Positions 31,481 through 42,240 of a DNA stretch of 64,000 bases are shown here, one piece after another (positions within the stretch are counted from its first letter, which is position 1; each line of letters starts with the position of its first letter). Both the position numbers and the translations under genes were made by a program. This stretch comes from an uncultured Verrucomicrobiota bacterium. GTDB lineage: Bacteria > Verrucomicrobiota > Verrucomicrobiia > Limisphaerales > UBA1319. Where the stretch lies: the NCBI GenBank assembly GCA_903845125.1, contig CAIMWS010000539.1, forward strand, positions 62,001-126,000, written 5' to 3'. The notes under the pieces were generated by a model. That model ran no database searches, had not been told where the DNA came from, and saw only the letters and a list, made by a program, of their open reading frames with translations.

Positions 31481-31542
31481 CTGCAAGGAGGTGGCGGCCG
31501 TCCTGCTTTATCTCCCGGCCCGGCATGGGCACTGCGTGGGTA

Positions 31543-31580
31543 CAAAAAAGCCCGAGGCGCCGTCTCCGGCGCGCTCGGGC
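31543..31580 (-). terminator. Rho-independent terminator
   Basis: GCCCGAG (31550-31556) pairs with CTCGGGC (31574-31580), and GCGCCG (31557-31562) with CGGCGC (31567-31572), with one bulged base and a TCTC loop. Read on the minus strand the stem is followed by TTTTTT (complement of 31544-31549). It lies about 40 bases after the stop of the minus-strand gene ending at 31620. Confidence 0.9.
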
Positions 31581-31619
31581 AGCGTGGACTTTCCCGGTTA
31601 AAGAAAGGATTCCGGGTGG

Positions 31620-33209
31620 CTACGGCTTTTGCAGCCGGAAGAAATACGGGGTGGCATTGGTGAGCGCGGCAGCGGGCACCAGCACCATTCGGCGCGGCCC
31701 CAACTGGACGATATTGCCCCAGCCCGGATCAAACCAGGAACCCGGCTGGAGTGTGTCGCTGGCCTGGAGGTTGAAGCCCACCGCCGGGAGCGTCCAGGAG
31801 AGGCTGAAGGCCGTGGTGGAGGGGACCAGCATCACGCCCGCGTTATCCTGCGCGGCTACCTTCCATTTGCCGGTGTCCAGCGTTTCCGCGGCAAACGAAT
31901 CATCGAGCGCGGTTTCCGCGCCGGTGATCTGGAACCGGTTGAAGACCGCTTTCTGGCCGATGAAGTCCAGGTTGTTTGGCTGTGCGCCCAGGTAGGCAAT
32001 CAGCGGTTCGGCAAACAGGGCGGCGGTGTCGGCGCCCAGGGTGAAGTTGGTGGCGCTGCCGTTCGGGGCGGTCAAGGTGACAGCGGTGTTCTGGCTGAAG
32101 GTGACGCTCCAAGTGCCCAAGGGGGTATCGTTGGTCACGAAGGCCAGCGTGCCGGCCGGCCCGGTGGCTGGATTGGCGTTCCACAACATCGAATTGCCGC
32201 CGGGCTGGTTGGTCTTGACCATGAACCGGGCGATGCCCAGCCCGTTGGCGTCGCTGGTCAACTGTAAAAATATCAGGCTGCCGGCGTTCCAATCCACCGC
32301 GGTATCGTCGGCGCCATACACCAGCGCGGACTGCGGCACCAGGAACAGGTGCGCCTGGAAACCCGCGTAATTGGTTCCGGGAAAGGACTTGAGGCTGAAA
32401 GAATAGGTCACCGGCTTGCTCTGCCCCACCCAGGCATAGTTGTTGGCGTTCGGCGGATCATTGGTGTCGGTCAGCAGGGTGTGGATGTTTTGCCGTTGGT
32501 ATTGAGCGCCGGAGGCGCTGGCGTAAACATTAAGCCCGGTGGTCAGCCGGCTGTCGATGGCCATGGTCGGGCGGACGATGGTGGTGTCTTTTTTCCCGTG
32601 GAGGATCACGTTGTCCACCCAGAACGTGGCGGCACCGTCCAGCGAGCTGCCGGCCCACATTTTCAGAACCACGCCGTTGATGGTGTCGATCTTGGCGGCA
32701 GAGGGATCGATTGCCAACTCCACATGCAGCCAGCCGTTGCTGGCGGTGTTGGGGATGGTCTGGGATTTCAGCCAGATCTGGGCCCAATCGGTCGTTTTGA
32801 AACCGGTCTCCAGCGTGCCGAAATTACCCGAGGAATTCACCGCGGAGCCGGCTTCGTAGCGGATATCGAACACCAGGTTGGTGTATTTGGAGCCATCCAG
32901 CGTCACGGTGTTGCCGCTGGCATCCTTGAAGTTACCATAAACGGCGAATTGGTTATCGCCCAGGGTTTTATCGAAGAGGATGGTGGCCTTCAGGGAGCCG
33001 GAATTGGCATCCTGGGCGGCGTCCACGCCGGGATCCACCTCGTAGATCTGGCTGGAGCCACCCCACCAGCGGCTCCAAACGGCGTTCTCCTCGGCCCCAA
33101 ATTTGTTGATCACGAAATCATCCTCCGCCCGTAAGTTTTGGGCGGGAGCGGCCAGAACCAATCCGGCCAGGATGAGCTGATTTAACATCGAGCATGTGTT
33201 TTTTTTCAT
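31620..33209 (-). CDS. exported protein with verrucomicrobial C-terminal domain
   Basis: About 529 aa from the ATG at 33209; the open frame extends 41 codons further but this start puts a signal peptide at the N-terminus (MKKNT, a hydrophobic LILAGLVLAA core, an ALA-like cleavage region). The body is rich in Asn, Thr, Gly and Ser with beta-type repeats and resembles carbohydrate-binding beta-sandwich domains, for example WLHVELAID and ATFWVDNVILHG. The C-terminus (FNLQASDTLQPGSW through TPYFFRLQKP) is the short domain common on exported proteins of Pedosphaera-like Verrucomicrobiota. No enzyme motif is seen. A strong terminator follows the stop. Function unknown; a surface or extracellular sugar-binding role is a guess. 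Confidence 0.8.
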   Translation of the reverse strand: MKKNTCSMLNQLILAGLVLAAPAQNLRAEDDFVINKFGAEENAVWSRWWGGSSQIYEVDPGVDAAQDANSGSLKATILFDKTLGDNQFAVYGNFKDASGNTVTLDGSKYTNLVFDIRYEAGSAVNSSGNFGTLETGFKTTDWAQIWLKSQTIPNTASNGWLHVELAIDPSAAKIDTINGVVLKMWAGSSLDGAATFWVDNVILHGKKDTTIVRPTMAIDSRLTTGLNVYASASGAQYQRQNIHTLLTDTNDPPNANNYAWVGQSKPVTYSFSLKSFPGTNYAGFQAHLFLVPQSALVYGADDTAVDWNAGSLIFLQLTSDANGLGIARFMVKTNQPGGNSMLWNANPATGPAGTLAFVTNDTPLGTWSVTFSQNTAVTLTAPNGSATNFTLGADTAALFAEPLIAYLGAQPNNLDFIGQKAVFNRFQITGAETALDDSFAAETLDTGKWKVAAQDNAGVMLVPSTTAFSLSWTLPAVGFNLQASDTLQPGSWFDPGWGNIVQLGPRRMVLVPAAALTNATPYFFRLQKP

Positions 33210-33374
33210 AATCCTTGAGTAATGGTGGCGGTTTTGGGCTGGCATTGGCGTCCAGCCCCAAAACAGCCCTATAAGATTGAATATAAATACCGGGTGGCAG
33301 GCAAGCAATACTGATTCTCCCGGCCTGGCCAACTAATGGGAACCCCACAGCGCCGGCGGGAGTCCGGCCGGGCT

Positions 33375-34613
33375 TCAAGGCTCCACGAAGACCGGGGTGC
33401 CAGTCGCCACCAGCTGGGACAGGTATTCCGCATTCCAATTGGCGAGGCGGAAACAGCCGTGGGATTCGGTGCGCCCCACCTCCTCCGGCTTGGGTGTGCC
33501 ATGGATGCCGTAGCCGGGCCGGTTCAGCCCGATCCAGGCGATCCCCACCGGGTTGTTGGGGCCGGGCGGCAGGACCAGTTTGCGGCCCAATTCGCGGCCC
33601 TCGGCGGATTCCGGGAAGATTTCCGGGTTGAACACATAATTGGGCCGGAGGACGATGGATACGACATATAATTCCCCCACCGGCCGCTTGGCCACGTCCC
33701 GCGCGATGCTGCACGGGAAATGCGCCAGCAGGCCGCCCGCGGCGTCGAAGGCCTGCAGCGTGCGTCCCGCCAGGTGGATGCGTACCTGGGCCGCCTTGGT
33801 TTTGACGGGTGGGTAGTCCGCGGCGGGCACATTCAATTTCTGCCCGGCGGCGGCGTTGCGCCAGTCGAACTGCGGGTTCAGGCGCCGGATGTGCAGGGGA
33901 TGGGTGTGGGCTTTTTCCGAAACCAATTCCAGGAGATTCTCGAAATCCAGCCGGTCTGCCAGCGATTTCCCCAGCCAGGTGGCGGGGATTGGCCGCAGGC
34001 GGGCCAGGTCCTCCAAGGTGATGGTATAGGCAACGATGGGGGGCGCATCGAGCAGCAGCCTGGCCTGGGTGGCTTCATCGAGCAGGCCGGTCACCGGCAG
34101 CCGGTTGTTTTTTTGGAACAAGCGCAAGGCGGCGCGGGTTTGATTGCCCATGGAGCCGTCGATGGAGCCGGGTGAAATGCCCAGGCGGGACAAGGCCACC
34201 TGGGCCTCCAGCAAATCTTGCACCGGCCGTTTCGCCAAGCCACTGGGCGGCAGATTGGTGCCGGCCGGGACGGGGACCGGGGGGACATTCGTCGGGGCGG
34301 GGTTATTGGTGACCGGCCGGGGGCCCACCCAGGCATTGGTCAGCGATTTGGCGGGCGGAATATTGGTTGGCTGCCGCACGATGAGCTTGAGTGGCGGTTC
34401 GGAATTGGAGCGGGGGGCAACCGGTGGCGGCGGGTTGGTGGCAGCCGGTTTGGCCGCCGGTTCCATTTGGAACAAGCCTTTGAACGGCGAATCGTTCCAT
34501 TTGAAATTAGGGAAAAACATCACCCCCAGGCCGCCAGCCGCCAGCACCACCAGGATCCAATAAAACCATTCATTGGACTGGCCGCCACGTCGAGTCTCTT
34601 TCCGCCTGCGCAC
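33375..34613 (-). CDS. L,D-transpeptidase (YkuD) with peptidoglycan-binding domain
   Basis: 412 aa, GTG start. One N-terminal transmembrane segment (WILVVLAAGGLGVMFF) anchors it to the inner membrane; a Pro-rich linker follows. Around residues 130-190 is a peptidoglycan-binding-1 domain (ALSRLGISPGSIDG, TRAALRLFQKNN). A LysM-like stretch lies next (LNPQFDWRNAAAGQKLNVP). The YkuD catalytic domain is at the C-terminus with IHGTPKPEEVGRTESHGCFR, holding the conserved His and the nucleophile Cys in SHGC. It should form 3-3 cross-links in peptidoglycan or attach proteins to it in the periplasm. Length and domain order are usual for verrucomicrobial homologues. Confidence 0.93.
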   Translation of the reverse strand: MRRRKETRRGGQSNEWFYWILVVLAAGGLGVMFFPNFKWNDSPFKGLFQMEPAAKPAATNPPPPVAPRSNSEPPLKLIVRQPTNIPPAKSLTNAWVGPRPVTNNPAPTNVPPVPVPAGTNLPPSGLAKRPVQDLLEAQVALSRLGISPGSIDGSMGNQTRAALRLFQKNNRLPVTGLLDEATQARLLLDAPPIVAYTITLEDLARLRPIPATWLGKSLADRLDFENLLELVSEKAHTHPLHIRRLNPQFDWRNAAAGQKLNVPAADYPPVKTKAAQVRIHLAGRTLQAFDAAGGLLAHFPCSIARDVAKRPVGELYVVSIVLRPNYVFNPEIFPESAEGRELGRKLVLPPGPNNPVGIAWIGLNRPGYGIHGTPKPEEVGRTESHGCFRLANWNAEYLSQLVATGTPVFVEP

Positions 34614-35076
34614 GATGGCAAAATATCAAAGGACCCCAGGGAAAAAAAGGGATTTCATCTGGCCGCTGCTTTAGCCCGGGGTGGGGCTGGGGCGGAGGCG
34701 GCCCGGCCGTTTGCAGGTTCCGCTCCGGGGCCATGGGACTGGCCCGGCGATTTGGCGCTCCGGGCGGCCGCACGCACGGAGGCCAAAGCCAGGCGCACCA
34801 CAATTTCCCGGCCGCGGTCGGCAGTTGCATGGAAACCGCCGCCGAGATAGCTCGCGGGGTCGCTTGAGATGTCGCTGTCAGCATGCGGCGCCCGGTCGGG
34901 AGGGGGAATTGGGACTCGCCCCCCCCTCGATTCTCCGCTGGGTCTGGCTTGGATCTTACCGCTCCGGCAGTGGAATTCCCTGCCGAAAATGCCCGCGCGA
35001 GGCCCGGAACCTGGGATCACAGCGCATCCAAGATTCGTGTTTGACTAAATCACGACTTGATATATCGTTTTTAAAG
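34614..35076. other. intergenic region without recognised gene
   Basis: This 463-bp gap separates divergent genes. An open frame in the plus strand from 34681 runs into the regulator, but its upstream part is Arg/Gly/Pro-rich and unlike any protein I recognise, so it is treated as non-coding. The AT-rich end (35041-35076) probably holds the regulator promoter. Confidence 0.6.
35041..35066 (+). promoter_or_regulatory. candidate promoter of the Rrf2-type regulator and metY
   Basis: TTGACT at 35041 is followed by AT-rich TATATC around 35061 in otherwise GC-rich DNA. The 14-base spacing is short; shifting the -10 to TATCGT at 35063 gives 16. Rrf2 regulators often autoregulate, so a binding site may overlap. 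Confidence 0.3.
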
Positions 35077-35541
35077 TTGAATATTGCAAAAAGAACCGAT
35101 TATGCCCTCCGGGCGCTGTTCACACTGGTGGAAGCCAGTGAGAAGGGGCCGCTCTCCATTCGGGAACTGGCCCGGAGGAATGACGCGCCGAAGCGCTTCC
35201 TGGAGCACATCATGCTCGATCTCAAATCGAAAGGTTGGGTGGCCAGTTTGCCGGGCCGGCACGGTGGCTATTACCTGGGCAAACCCGCCTCGCAAATCAC
35301 CATGGGTGAGGTGGTGCGATATTTCAATGGGACCCTGGCGCCCATCGAGTGCGTCTCGGTGAGTGCCTACAAGAAATGCAGCCAGGAGGCTATTTGCCGT
35401 TTCCGGCGGGTATTCCTGGAAGCCCGGAATCATGTCACGCAGGTAATGGACAACGCCACGCTGGCCGAGGTGGCCAAAGGGCCGCCGGTGGCCACTTCGG
35501 AAGTCTTCTCGGCCCAGTTTATCGATGGCGGCGGTATTTAA
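35077..35541 (+). CDS. Rrf2 family transcriptional regulator with three cysteines
   Basis: 154 aa from a TTG start, chosen because Rrf2 proteins begin with this segment (NIAKRTDYALRAL). A winged-helix DNA-binding domain occupies the N-terminal half (LSIRELARRNDAPKRFLEHI, GRHGGYYLG). In the C-terminal half CVSVSAYKKCSQEAIC gives three cysteines spaced C-x8-C-x5-C, the usual position for the Fe-S ligands of IscR/NsrR-type members. It may therefore sense iron-sulfur status, redox state or NO. It lies 56 bp upstream of the O-acetylhomoserine sulfhydrylase gene on the same strand, suggesting control of sulfur assimilation, as the Rrf2 member CymR does in Firmicutes. The ligand is inferred. Confidence 0.88.
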   Translation: MNIAKRTDYALRALFTLVEASEKGPLSIRELARRNDAPKRFLEHIMLDLKSKGWVASLPGRHGGYYLGKPASQITMGEVVRYFNGTLAPIECVSVSAYKKCSQEAICRFRRVFLEARNHVTQVMDNATLAEVAKGPPVATSEVFSAQFIDGGGI

Positions 35542-35558
35542 CGAGTGTGGAAATATAA

Positions 35559-36899
<1,341 letters not shown>

Positions 36900-36933
36900 A
36901 ACCCCGCCCAGCGGCTTGCCGGAGCGCTGGTCT

Positions 36934-36958
36934 GGTGGCCAGCGCCTCGCTGGCCACC
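36934..36958. terminator. perfect 11-bp hairpin between convergent metY and kup
   Basis: GGTGGCCAGCG, loop CCT and CGCTGGCCACC form an 11-bp perfect stem, 35 bases after the metY stop and 24 bases beyond the kup stop. The position between convergent genes suits a bidirectional terminator, although no T-tract follows. Confidence 0.6.
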
Positions 36959-36981
36959 GGCCCGGCCCGGCGCGGGATGGT

Positions 36982-38859
36982 TTACATTTCAACCTGCATG
37001 CCCAGCTCAACCACCCGGTTTGGGGCCAGCTGGAAGAAAGCCGTGGCGGATTGGGCATTGCGGGACATGGTCACAAACAGGTTGCGGCGCCAGGAGGAGA
37101 GCCGTGGCTTGCGCGAATAAACAATCGATTCGCGGCTCACGAAAAAGGTGGTCCGGTTGATGTCAGTCTTCAACCCCAGCTGAGCGCAGGCGGCAATCAG
37201 CTGCGGCGCATGGGGCTGCTCCATATAGCCATGGGAACCGGTGACCCGGTAAAAGCCTTTGCCCAATTCCTTGATCCGGAGGCGCTCGGAATCGGGCGCA
37301 TAGGCGATATCCATGGCGTTGATGGTGAGGATGATGACCTGGGTGTGAAGAACCTGGTTGTGGCGCAGATTATGCAGCAAGGCCAGCGGGGTTCCCGACG
37401 CCCCGCCGGAGAGGAACACGGCGGTGCCCGGCACGCGATGGATTTTGGCCGTCTCCAGGTCGGCCAGAAACAAATCGAACGGCATCTGGCTTTGGGAGAG
37501 GGTTTCCCGCAGCACTTGGCGGCCTTTGCTCCAGGTGGTCATCAGCAGGTAAATGAACAGGCCGATCAGGAGCGGAAACCATCCACCCTGCCAGATTTTC
37601 AGGCCGTTGGAGACCACGAAACCGAGCTCGAACGTGATCAGCCCGCCGCAGATCAAGGCCGCTTTCCAACCGGGCCATTGCCAGGAATTCCGGGCCACGG
37701 CGTAAAACAGCAGGGAAGTGGCCAGCATCGTCAGGGAAACAGCCATGCCGTAGGCGCCGGCCAGGCGGCTGGAGGTTCGGAAGGCCAGCACCAGGCCCAC
37801 GCACGCCACCAGCAGCACCAGGTTCACCTGGGGCATGTAGATCTGGCCCCGCTCGTAGTGGGAGGTATGGCGGATGATGAGCCGGGGGAAATAACCCATT
37901 TGGATGGCCTGCATGGTCAGCGAGTAAACCCCGGCGATCAGCGCCTGCGAGGCGATCACCGCCGCCAGGGTGGCCAGCACCACCAGGGGGAGCAAGGCCC
38001 ACTTGGGCGCCAGCATGAAAAACGGGTTCGCCGCCGTGTGGGGGTGGGCCAGCAGGAGCCCTCCCTCCCCCAGGTAGTTCAGCAGCAGGCCAGGGAAAAC
38101 CACCAGGAACCAGGCGCGCCGGATGGGCCACGCCCCGAAATGCCCCAGGTCCGCATACAGCGCCTCCGCGCCGGTGACGGACAAAAACACCGAGCCCACC
38201 ACCACCAGGGCGTGGGATCCATTATGGGCCAGGAATAGGATGGCGTGGTGGGGGCTCAGGGCGAAGACCACCTCCGGCCGCATCACAATCCCGCGGATGC
38301 CCAAAGCGGCCAGGGCCGCAAACCAGAAGAGCATCACGGAGCCGAACACACTGCCCACTTTGCCGGTGCCAAAGCGCTGGCAGGCGAACAATCCCACCAG
38401 GATGGCCACGGTGAACGGAACGACAAACGGTTTGAAGATCGGCGTGATGATTTCCAAGCCTTCGACCGCGCCCAGGATGGTCACCGCCGGCGTCAGCATG
38501 CCATCCCCATAAAGCAGGGTGGCGCCAAACAACCCCAGCACCAGCAGCATCCGCTGGCCCAGCCGCAAGGGGCCAATCCGGTCCGGCACCGCCAGGGAGA
38601 GCAGCGCCAGGATGCCCCCCTCGCCTTTATTGTGGGCGCGCAGGACCAGGCCCAGGTATTTGATGGAGACGATGATGGTCAGGCTCCAGAAAAAAAGGGA
38701 AACCACGCCCAGCACGTGAGCCCGTTCCACGGTAATGGCATGCGGCCCGTTGAAACACTCCCGCAAGGCGTAGAGCGGACTGGTGCCGATATCGCCGTAA
38801 ACCACCCCCAAAGCGCCCACCAGCAGGCCGAGCCTGCGTCTGGATTCAGTTTTGTTCAT
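36982..38859 (-). CDS. kup: Kup-type potassium uptake transporter
   Basis: 625 aa, close to the length of the E. coli protein. The N-terminus has the family signature GVVYGDIGTSPLYALRE. About twelve hydrophobic segments fill the first 430 residues, with HNKGEGGILALLSL and LLYGDGMLTPA also typical. The cytosolic C-terminal part follows, with VPGTAVFLSGG as in other Kup proteins. It imports K+ with protons across the inner membrane. It is convergent with metY and has no partner genes. Confidence 0.95.
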   Translation of the reverse strand: MNKTESRRRLGLLVGALGVVYGDIGTSPLYALRECFNGPHAITVERAHVLGVVSLFFWSLTIIVSIKYLGLVLRAHNKGEGGILALLSLAVPDRIGPLRLGQRMLLVLGLFGATLLYGDGMLTPAVTILGAVEGLEIITPIFKPFVVPFTVAILVGLFACQRFGTGKVGSVFGSVMLFWFAALAALGIRGIVMRPEVVFALSPHHAILFLAHNGSHALVVVGSVFLSVTGAEALYADLGHFGAWPIRRAWFLVVFPGLLLNYLGEGGLLLAHPHTAANPFFMLAPKWALLPLVVLATLAAVIASQALIAGVYSLTMQAIQMGYFPRLIIRHTSHYERGQIYMPQVNLVLLVACVGLVLAFRTSSRLAGAYGMAVSLTMLATSLLFYAVARNSWQWPGWKAALICGGLITFELGFVVSNGLKIWQGGWFPLLIGLFIYLLMTTWSKGRQVLRETLSQSQMPFDLFLADLETAKIHRVPGTAVFLSGGASGTPLALLHNLRHNQVLHTQVIILTINAMDIAYAPDSERLRIKELGKGFYRVTGSHGYMEQPHAPQLIAACAQLGLKTDINRTTFFVSRESIVYSRKPRLSSWRRNLFVTMSRNAQSATAFFQLAPNRVVELGMQVEM

Positions 38860-39285
38860 GTTGCCTCACGCGCCAAGCCAAAGCATGCCAGCACCACCGC
38901 TGGCCTGGATCGTTGCAGGGGATTCCGGCGGCCGCCTGGAGGCAGCCGCGAAGATTGCCCTTTCACACGCTGACGAGGTTAGCTGACGGGCTGGGCTTTG
39001 AAAGTAGCCCCGGCGCACCATCCACCGTTTGCCCCACGACCATAATCGGTTCCATCATTGGTTCCCCCGCAACCGGCCTTGGATCCTGGCCGGAATTAAG
39101 CGACATTCAGCATCTTATACCATAACCCCAGGCTGTCAATAACCACCTCGCGGGCGGGCACGGGGCGCGCTGGCGCGGAGGCGTTTGGGCCGAACCCCCG
39201 TTAATTATTGGCCCGGGCGCCCGTCACGAAAGGCTGGCCAGCCGGGGGGTGGCCGGTTAGATTGGGGAGCAACAAAGGATCCATT
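38860..39285. other. intergenic region between divergent kup and ggt
   Basis: This 426-bp gap has no recognised gene, RNA or strong hairpin. It must hold the promoters for kup (minus) and gamma-glutamyltransferase (plus). AAAGGA at 39274-39279 is the ribosome binding site for the latter. Confidence 0.55.
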
Positions 39286-40986
39286 ATGAAACCATTCGTT
39301 ACCGGCCGGGCTGTGGGATGGAGTGTGATCGGCGTCCTGGTGGCCGCCGCCGCGCTCACGCTGGAGGCGGCCGCCGACCGCCAGCAAGCGCGGTCGATGG
39401 TCATTTCCCGCCAGGGCATCGTGGCCGCGGAGCAGCCCCTGGCGGCCCAGGCCGGCGCCAGCATCCTGGCCCAGGGCGGCAACGCGGTGGATGCGGCCGT
39501 GGCCGCCAATGCCGCCCTCTCGGTCGTGGCGCCCATGATGTGCGGGATGGGCGGGGATCTGTTCGCCCTGGTTTACGAGGCCAAAACGGGCAAGCTCCAC
39601 GGGTTCAATGGGAGCGGTTGGTCGCCCGCACGCCTGACGCCGGAGTTTCTGCGCGGCCAGGGATTCAAGACCATGCCGCAAAGCGGCATCCATTCCGTGA
39701 CCGTGCCGGGGGCGGTGGACGGGTGGCACCAGCTGCTGGCCCGGTTCGGCAAACTGGGTTTTGCCCAGGTCCTGGCGCCAGCCCGGCAGTTGGCGGAGGA
39801 GGGCTTTCCCGTCACCGAATGGGTGGCGGGTTACTGGGCCGCCTGCGAATCCTTGCTGAAAAAGGATCCCGCGGCGGCAAAATGTTTCCTGCCGGGAGGC
39901 AGACCGCCGGCCATGGGCGAGGTGTTCCGCAATCCGGACGCGGCCTGGTCGCTGGAGCAGGTGGCCGGGCATGGGCGCGCCGCCTTTTACGATGGGGCGA
40001 TCGGGCGGCGGATCCTCGAGCTGTCCGGGCGGCTGGGGGGAACGCTGGAGGCGGAAGATCTGCGGCGCTACCAGGGCGCCTGGGTGGAGCCGATCAGCGT
40101 CAACTACCGCGGGTGGACGGTGTATGAAATCCCCCCCAACGGCCAGGGCATTGCCGCCCTAGAGATGCTCAACCTGATGGAGACCTTCAACCTGGGGGAG
40201 TGGGGGCTGCATTCCGCCAATGCCCTGCACGCGATGATCGAGGCCAAGAAGCTCGCCTATGCCGACCTGCTGCGATACATCGGGGATCCCGCCTTCGGCA
40301 AACTCCCGGTGGCTGGCTTGCTAAGCAAGGATTACGCCCGGCAGCGGGCCGGCTTGATCGATCTTTCCCGGGCGATGGCCCAGGCGGCCCCGGGCTCGCC
40401 CCCTGAACCGGGCAATGACACCACTTATCTGTGCACGGTGGACCAGGAAGGCAACCTGGTGTCCCTGATCCAGAGCACTTACAACGCCTTTGGCTCGGGG
40501 CTGGTGGCGGAGGGCGCCGGTTTCGCCCTGCAGAACCGGGGCGGCCTGTTCCAGCTGGAGGCGGGGCATCCCAACGTGCTGGCCGGCCACAAGCGGCCGC
40601 TGCACACCATCATCCCCGCCTTCATGAGCAAGGGCGACATCCGGATCGCCTTCGGGATCATGGGCGGTTGGAACCAGGCGCAAGCCCACGCCCAATTCGT
40701 GGCCAATTATGTGGATTTCAAGCTCAACCTGCAGGCGGCGCTCGAGGCGGCGCGGTTCACCAAGATGAGTTTCACGGGCACCGATGTGCAGCTGGAAAAT
40801 CGCGTCCCGGAGGCGGTCCGCGCCGAGTTGGCCGCCCGCGGCCACCGCCTCGACGTGCTCCCCAACTGGGCCACCAGCGTGGGCGGCGGCCAGGCCGTCC
40901 TGCGGGACTTCGCGCGGGGGGTCAATTACGGCGCCTCCGATCCCCGCAAGGATGGCGCCGCGGTTCCGCAGCCGTTCCTGAAGTAA
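39286..40986 (+). CDS. ggt: gamma-glutamyltransferase, exported
   Basis: 566 aa from the ATG at 39286, supported by AAAGGA six bases upstream; the frame is open 26 codons further. A signal peptide is seen (VGWSVIGVLVAAAALTLEAAA). Family marks: ILAQGGNAVDAAVAANAAL, GMGGDLFALVYE, and NDTTYLCTVD around residue 380, where the Thr becomes the nucleophile after autocleavage. GGGQAVL near the end is also typical. It cleaves gamma-glutamyl bonds, such as in glutathione, in the periplasm. It is the first gene of a run with signal peptidase I (18-bp gap) and a small membrane protein. Confidence 0.92.
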   Translation: MKPFVTGRAVGWSVIGVLVAAAALTLEAAADRQQARSMVISRQGIVAAEQPLAAQAGASILAQGGNAVDAAVAANAALSVVAPMMCGMGGDLFALVYEAKTGKLHGFNGSGWSPARLTPEFLRGQGFKTMPQSGIHSVTVPGAVDGWHQLLARFGKLGFAQVLAPARQLAEEGFPVTEWVAGYWAACESLLKKDPAAAKCFLPGGRPPAMGEVFRNPDAAWSLEQVAGHGRAAFYDGAIGRRILELSGRLGGTLEAEDLRRYQGAWVEPISVNYRGWTVYEIPPNGQGIAALEMLNLMETFNLGEWGLHSANALHAMIEAKKLAYADLLRYIGDPAFGKLPVAGLLSKDYARQRAGLIDLSRAMAQAAPGSPPEPGNDTTYLCTVDQEGNLVSLIQSTYNAFGSGLVAEGAGFALQNRGGLFQLEAGHPNVLAGHKRPLHTIIPAFMSKGDIRIAFGIMGGWNQAQAHAQFVANYVDFKLNLQAALEAARFTKMSFTGTDVQLENRVPEAVRAELAARGHRLDVLPNWATSVGGGQAVLRDFARGVNYGASDPRKDGAAVPQPFLK

Positions 40987-41004
40987 CCTGCGCCCCGCCC
41001 GCCC

Positions 41005-41556
41005 ATGGATCCCGCAGCCCAACCTCCCCCCGTGGCCGAACCGGCCGCTTCCAGCCGGCCAGCGTGGTGGCGCCGGGTGCTCTACGGCGGCCGCCCGCGG
41101 CGCACTTTGTTCCGGCTGGCGCTGGAGGTGGCGCTGGTCGTATTCATCTTCAAGGCCGTGCTGATCCCGGTCCGCATCTCGGGCATCAGCATGCTGCCCA
41201 GCTTCCAGGACGGCAAAATCAATTTCCTTTGGCGGCTGGCATTCACGCGGCAGCCGCTCCAGCGCGGGGATGTGGTGGGCATCCGGTACGCCGGGGAACG
41301 GGTCATGCTGCTCAAGCGCATCATCGGCCTGCCGGGCGAAACGCTGAAAATCGAGGAGGGGACGGTGTTCATCGGCGGCGCCCCTTTGGAGGAGCCTTAT
41401 GTGAAGCTGCCCCGGGCGCGCTGGAACGTGCCGGTGATCCGGCTGACGGACCGCGAATATTTCGTCATCGGCGACAACCGCTCCATGGGGGACCGCCTGC
41501 ATGAGTTCGGAGCGGTGGAAGCCGCGCGGATCGTGGGAAAGGTCTGGTTCCAATGA
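41005..41556 (+). CDS. lepB: signal peptidase I
   Basis: 183 aa. One membrane segment (LALEVALVVFIFKAVLIPV) precedes SGISMLPSF with the nucleophile Ser; the general-base Lys lies in MLLKRIIGLPGE, and GDNRSMGD is the third conserved box. It is a short S26A enzyme with one anchor and no large insertion. It removes signal peptides from exported proteins at the outer face of the inner membrane, of which this window encodes many. Its stop overlaps the next start (ATGA). Confidence 0.93.
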   Translation: MDPAAQPPPVAEPAASSRPAWWRRVLYGGRPRRTLFRLALEVALVVFIFKAVLIPVRISGISMLPSFQDGKINFLWRLAFTRQPLQRGDVVGIRYAGERVMLLKRIIGLPGETLKIEEGTVFIGGAPLEEPYVKLPRARWNVPVIRLTDREYFVIGDNRSMGDRLHEFGAVEAARIVGKVWFQ

Positions 41557-42056
41557 AAAGCTGGATTCGGCGGGTGGTCCTCCTGGCGCTGGTGGGCGGG
41601 CTGGCTTTCCTGGCCTGGCGCTGGCTGCACCCGGACGACGAATCCCTGATCCGCACCCGCCTGTCCCGGCTGGCCGGGGACGTGTCGTTCGCGCGCGGCG
41701 AAGGCTCCTTCGCCAAGCTGAGCTACGCGGACAAGGTGGTTGGGCATTTCACGCGCGAGGTGGAAATCGCCCTCGGCGGCCAGGTTCCGGAGCTGGCCGG
41801 CGTCCATGGCCGCGACCAGCTCCGCGAGCTCGCGATGGGCGCCCGGGCCCAGGCCCAGCAAGTGAAGGTGGAGTTCCTGGATGTGAAGCCGGCGGTGGAC
41901 CCCGGCGGCCTGGACGCAACCGCCGTGCTGACCGTGCTGGCGGACGTCAACGGTGAAAAGAACGCGGTGGCCCAGGAGCTTCAGATGACCCTGTCGAAAA
42001 CCAACGGAGAGTGGCTGATCCGCCGCGTGGAGGCCGTCAAAACCCTCCGCCGCTGA
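41553..42056 (+). CDS. small membrane-anchored protein, function unknown
   Basis: 167 aa. Its ATG overlaps the lepB stop by 4 bases, so translation is coupled. An N-terminal anchor (RRVVLLALVGGLAFLAW) is followed by a periplasmic domain of about 135 residues with alternating charged helices and strands. The pattern (REVEIALGG, HGRDQLRELA, ATAVLTVLAD, NGEWLIRRVEAV) resembles NTF2/SnoaL-like folds. I do not recognise a specific family. Confidence 0.75.
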   Translation: MKSWIRRVVLLALVGGLAFLAWRWLHPDDESLIRTRLSRLAGDVSFARGEGSFAKLSYADKVVGHFTREVEIALGGQVPELAGVHGRDQLRELAMGARAQAQQVKVEFLDVKPAVDPGGLDATAVLTVLADVNGEKNAVAQELQMTLSKTNGEWLIRRVEAVKTLRR

Positions 42057-42240
42057 CGGGGAATCCACGGCGGGCAGGGCGGGCAGGTTGGCGCTTGGCC
42101 TCCGCGATGGACTTGTAATCCCCCAGGCCATTCCCCTCGCGCCGCTCAGATCACCTTGCCGTTGGCGCAGCCATCGGCGACGACATCCCTTCCTTCCCCA
42201 ATTCAGGGACCCGGCTCGTGGTCTTTCCCACGTCGCTTCG

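Noticed and set aside
34681-35076. N-terminal extension of the Rrf2-type regulator
   Set aside because: The extension is Arg/Pro/Gly-rich and unlike any Rrf2 protein; the family begins at the TTG at 35077.
36916-38238. 440-codon plus-strand frame opposite kup
   Set aside because: The minus-strand frame has the clear Kup signature; this one is Gln/Gly/His-rich shadow sequence.
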